DNA of 64,000 nt from assembly GCF_051401765.1 (NCBI RefSeq), contig NW_027480532.1:1364001-1428000 (forward strand). The letters are read 5' to 3'. This document shows positions 62,401 to 64,000 of this stretch, one piece after another. Source of the DNA: Calliopsis andreniformis. Its lineage: Eukaryota; Arthropoda; Insecta; Hymenoptera; Andrenidae. The translations under genes were made by a program, and so were the position numbers. The notes under the pieces are model-generated. The model had not been told where the DNA came from, searched no databases, and saw only the letters and a program-made list of their open reading frames with translations. The first letter of the stretch is position 1. Each line of letters starts with the position of its first letter.

Positions 62401-64000
62401 CAATCCTCAATCCTCAATCCTCAATTCTCGATCCTCATTCCTCGATCCTCAGACCTCAATCCTCATTCTTCAATCCTCAATACCAAATCCTCAATCTTCA
62501 ATCCTCAATCCTCAAACCTCAATTCTCGATCCTCAATCCTCGATCCTCAGACCTCAAACATTAATACTCAACCCTCACTCCTCGTCCTCAATCCACAACC
62601 CACAATCCTCAATCCTCAATCTTCAATCATCAATGTACAATCTTCAGTCCTCAATCCTCAATACTCAATCCTCAATCCTCAATCCTCAATGTTCAATCCG
62701 CGATACCCAATCCTCAATGTTCAATCCTCAATCCTCAATCCTCAATCCTCAATCCTCAATTCTCAATCCTCAATCCTCAATCCTCAATCCTCAGTCCCCA
62801 CACCTCAATCCTCAATCTTCAATCATCAAAACTCAATCTTCAATCCTCTATCCTCAATACTCAATCCTCAATCCTCAATCCTCAACCCACAATCTTCAAT
62901 CCTCAATCCCCAATCCTCAATCCTCAATCCTCAATCCTCAATCCTCAATCCTCAATCCTCAATTCTCAATCCTCAATACTCAATCCTCAATCGTCAATCC
63001 TCAATCCCCAATTCTCAATCTGCAATCCTCAAACCTCAATCCTCAATCCCCAATCCTCAATCTTCAATCCTCAATACTCAATCGTCAATCCTCAATCCTC
63101 AATCCTCAATCCTCAATCCTCAATGTTCAATCCGCGATACCCAATCCTCAATGTTCAATCCTCAATCCTCAATCCTCAATACTCAATGCTCAATCATCAA
63201 TACTCAATCCTCAATCCTCAGTCCCCAATCCTCAATCCTCAATCTTCAATCCTCAATACTCAATCTTCAATCCTCGATACTCAATACTCAATCCTCAATC
63301 CTCAATCCTCAATCGTCAGTCTTCAATCCTCAATACTCAATCTTCAGTCCTCAATCCTCAATCCTCAATTCTCATTCTTCAATCCTGAATACCCAATCCT
63401 CAATCTACAATCCTCAATCCTCAATCCTCAATTCTCAATCCTCAATCCTCAGTCCTCAGTCCTCATTCTTCAATCCTCAATACCCAATCCTCAATCCTCA
63501 GTCTTTAATCCTCAATCCTCAATCCTCAATTCTCAATCCTCAATCCTCAGTCCTCAGTCCTCAAACCTCAATCCTCAACCCTCATCCCTCATCCACAATC
63601 CTCAATCCTCAATCTTCAATCCTCAATCCTCAGTCCTCAATACTCAATCTTCAATCATCGATCCTCAACCCTCAATCCTCAATCCTCAATCCTCGATCCT
63701 CAATCTTCAATCCTCAATCCTCAATCCTCAATCCTCAATTCTCAATCCTCAATCCTGAGTCCTCAGTCCTCAAACCTCAATCCTCAACCCTCATCCCTCA
63801 TCCACAATCCTCAATCCTCAATCTTCAATCCTCAATCCTCAGTCCTCAGTACCCAATCCTCAATCTTCAATCCTCAATCCTCAATCCACAATTCTCAATC
63901 CTCAATCCTCAATCCTCAGACCTCAAACATCAATACACAACCCTCAGACCTTGTCCTCAATCCACAATCCTCAATCTTCAATCCTCAATCCTCGATCCTC
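62401..64000. repeat. Right array segment, 6.3-6.9 kb and 10.7-11.8 kb types
   Basis: The first part has CTCGATCC plus ATCATCAATGTACAATC (62627), a one-base variant of the ATCATGAATG marker found at 6346, 9900, 17316, 19019 and 20722. From about 63000 the sequence is colinear with 10770 onward at offset 52232. The last bases fall in the block that starts CCTGAGTCCTCAG (63755) and also occurs at the left edge (51). The array runs past the window end. Confidence 0.8.

Larger units (their letters stand above)
1..64000. repeat. Heptamer satellite array, unit CAATCCT, filling the window
   Basis: Every stretch of the plus strand parses into 7-base units of consensus TCCTCAA (TTGAGGA on the minus strand). 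Common variants are TCTTCAA, TACTCAA, TTCTCAA, TCCTCAG, CCCTCAA, ACCTCAA, TCCTCGA, TCGTCAA, TGTTCAA and TCCTCAT. Variation is greatest in the first three positions; the TCAA core is kept more often. G is scarce on the plus strand, so strand asymmetry is extreme. Pure canonical runs are short, about ten units at most (for example 10487-10547), and then a diagnostic variant follows. Both window edges lie inside the array, so its full length is unknown. No gene, RNA, promoter, terminator or transposon was found in any part. The biological role is unknown; satellite DNA in heterochromatin is the ordinary explanation. Confidence 0.97.

Noticed and set aside
1..64000. CRISPR array
   Set aside because: There are no 21-40 base repeats separated by unrelated spacers. 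The unit is 7 bases with no spacers, and no cas genes are present.
1..64000. True telomere array
   Set aside because: The unit is not TTAGGG or TTTAGGG, the units are heavily varied, and kilobase higher-order blocks are present, none of which fits telomerase-made repeats.
1..64000. Bacterial, plasmid or phage sequence
   Set aside because: No gene density and no ribosome-binding sites, and a simple-sequence array of this length is not known to me from those genomes.
1..64000. A hidden undescribed gene system
   Set aside because: I looked on both strands. The minus strand stops every seven codons and the plus strand gives only the repeat peptide. The novelty here lies in array structure, not in encoded functions.

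Overview
The window is one uninterrupted satellite-type tandem array. From base 1 to base 64000 the plus strand is built from a 7-base unit, CAATCCT (written TCCTCAA in the register used here; TTGAGGA on the other strand), and point variants of it. I found no unique sequence, transposon, RNA gene, promoter or credible protein gene. A simple-sequence array of at least 64 kb that runs off both ends points to a eukaryotic chromosome, most likely a heterochromatic (pericentromeric, subtelomeric or knob-like) region. I cannot name the species.

The long plus-strand open frames are an artefact of the unit. Seven is coprime to three, so all three plus frames read the same heptapeptide QSSILNP and none meets a stop in the canonical unit. 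On the minus strand every unit carries TGA, so each frame stops about every 21 bases.

The array is organised by large block duplications, not by slippage of the 7-mer. Layout: left part 1-3422 (much of it a copy of 26.3-28.5 kb); a 3554-base tandem pair (3423-10547); a 1578-base tandem pair (10267-13444); a bridge (13445-16551); a 1703-base triplet (16552-21690); a segment keeping the unduplicated form of the 1578-base unit (21691-23290); a 3483-base block, about 2.4 copies (23291-31637); a bridge (31638-32460); a 5.1-kb block (32461-37560) that recurs almost unchanged at 57307-62400 and as a truncated copy at 52842-54950; a patchwork zone (37561-41000); a further copy of the 3483-base family (41001-43186); a 4.71-kb tandem pair (43187-52600); a 315-base tandem pair (52527-53156); a copy of the 50.2-52.5 kb block (54951-57306); and a right end (62401-64000) that returns to the 10.7-11.8 kb block type.

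Two properties stand out. First, in the five blocks I counted, every departure from 7-base spacing is a 6-base unit, and the number of 6-base units accounts exactly for each block length. Second, the only 8-base units I found are seven, all between 44.65 and 48.14 kb and each absent from the sister copy, which suggests local consensus errors or a locally unusual history. Scattered among ordinary units are 36 short, strongly diverged 24-unit blocks, 33 centred on TAGAATA and 3 on TAGCATA, which keep the 7-base register and fall into subfamilies that trace the block duplications.
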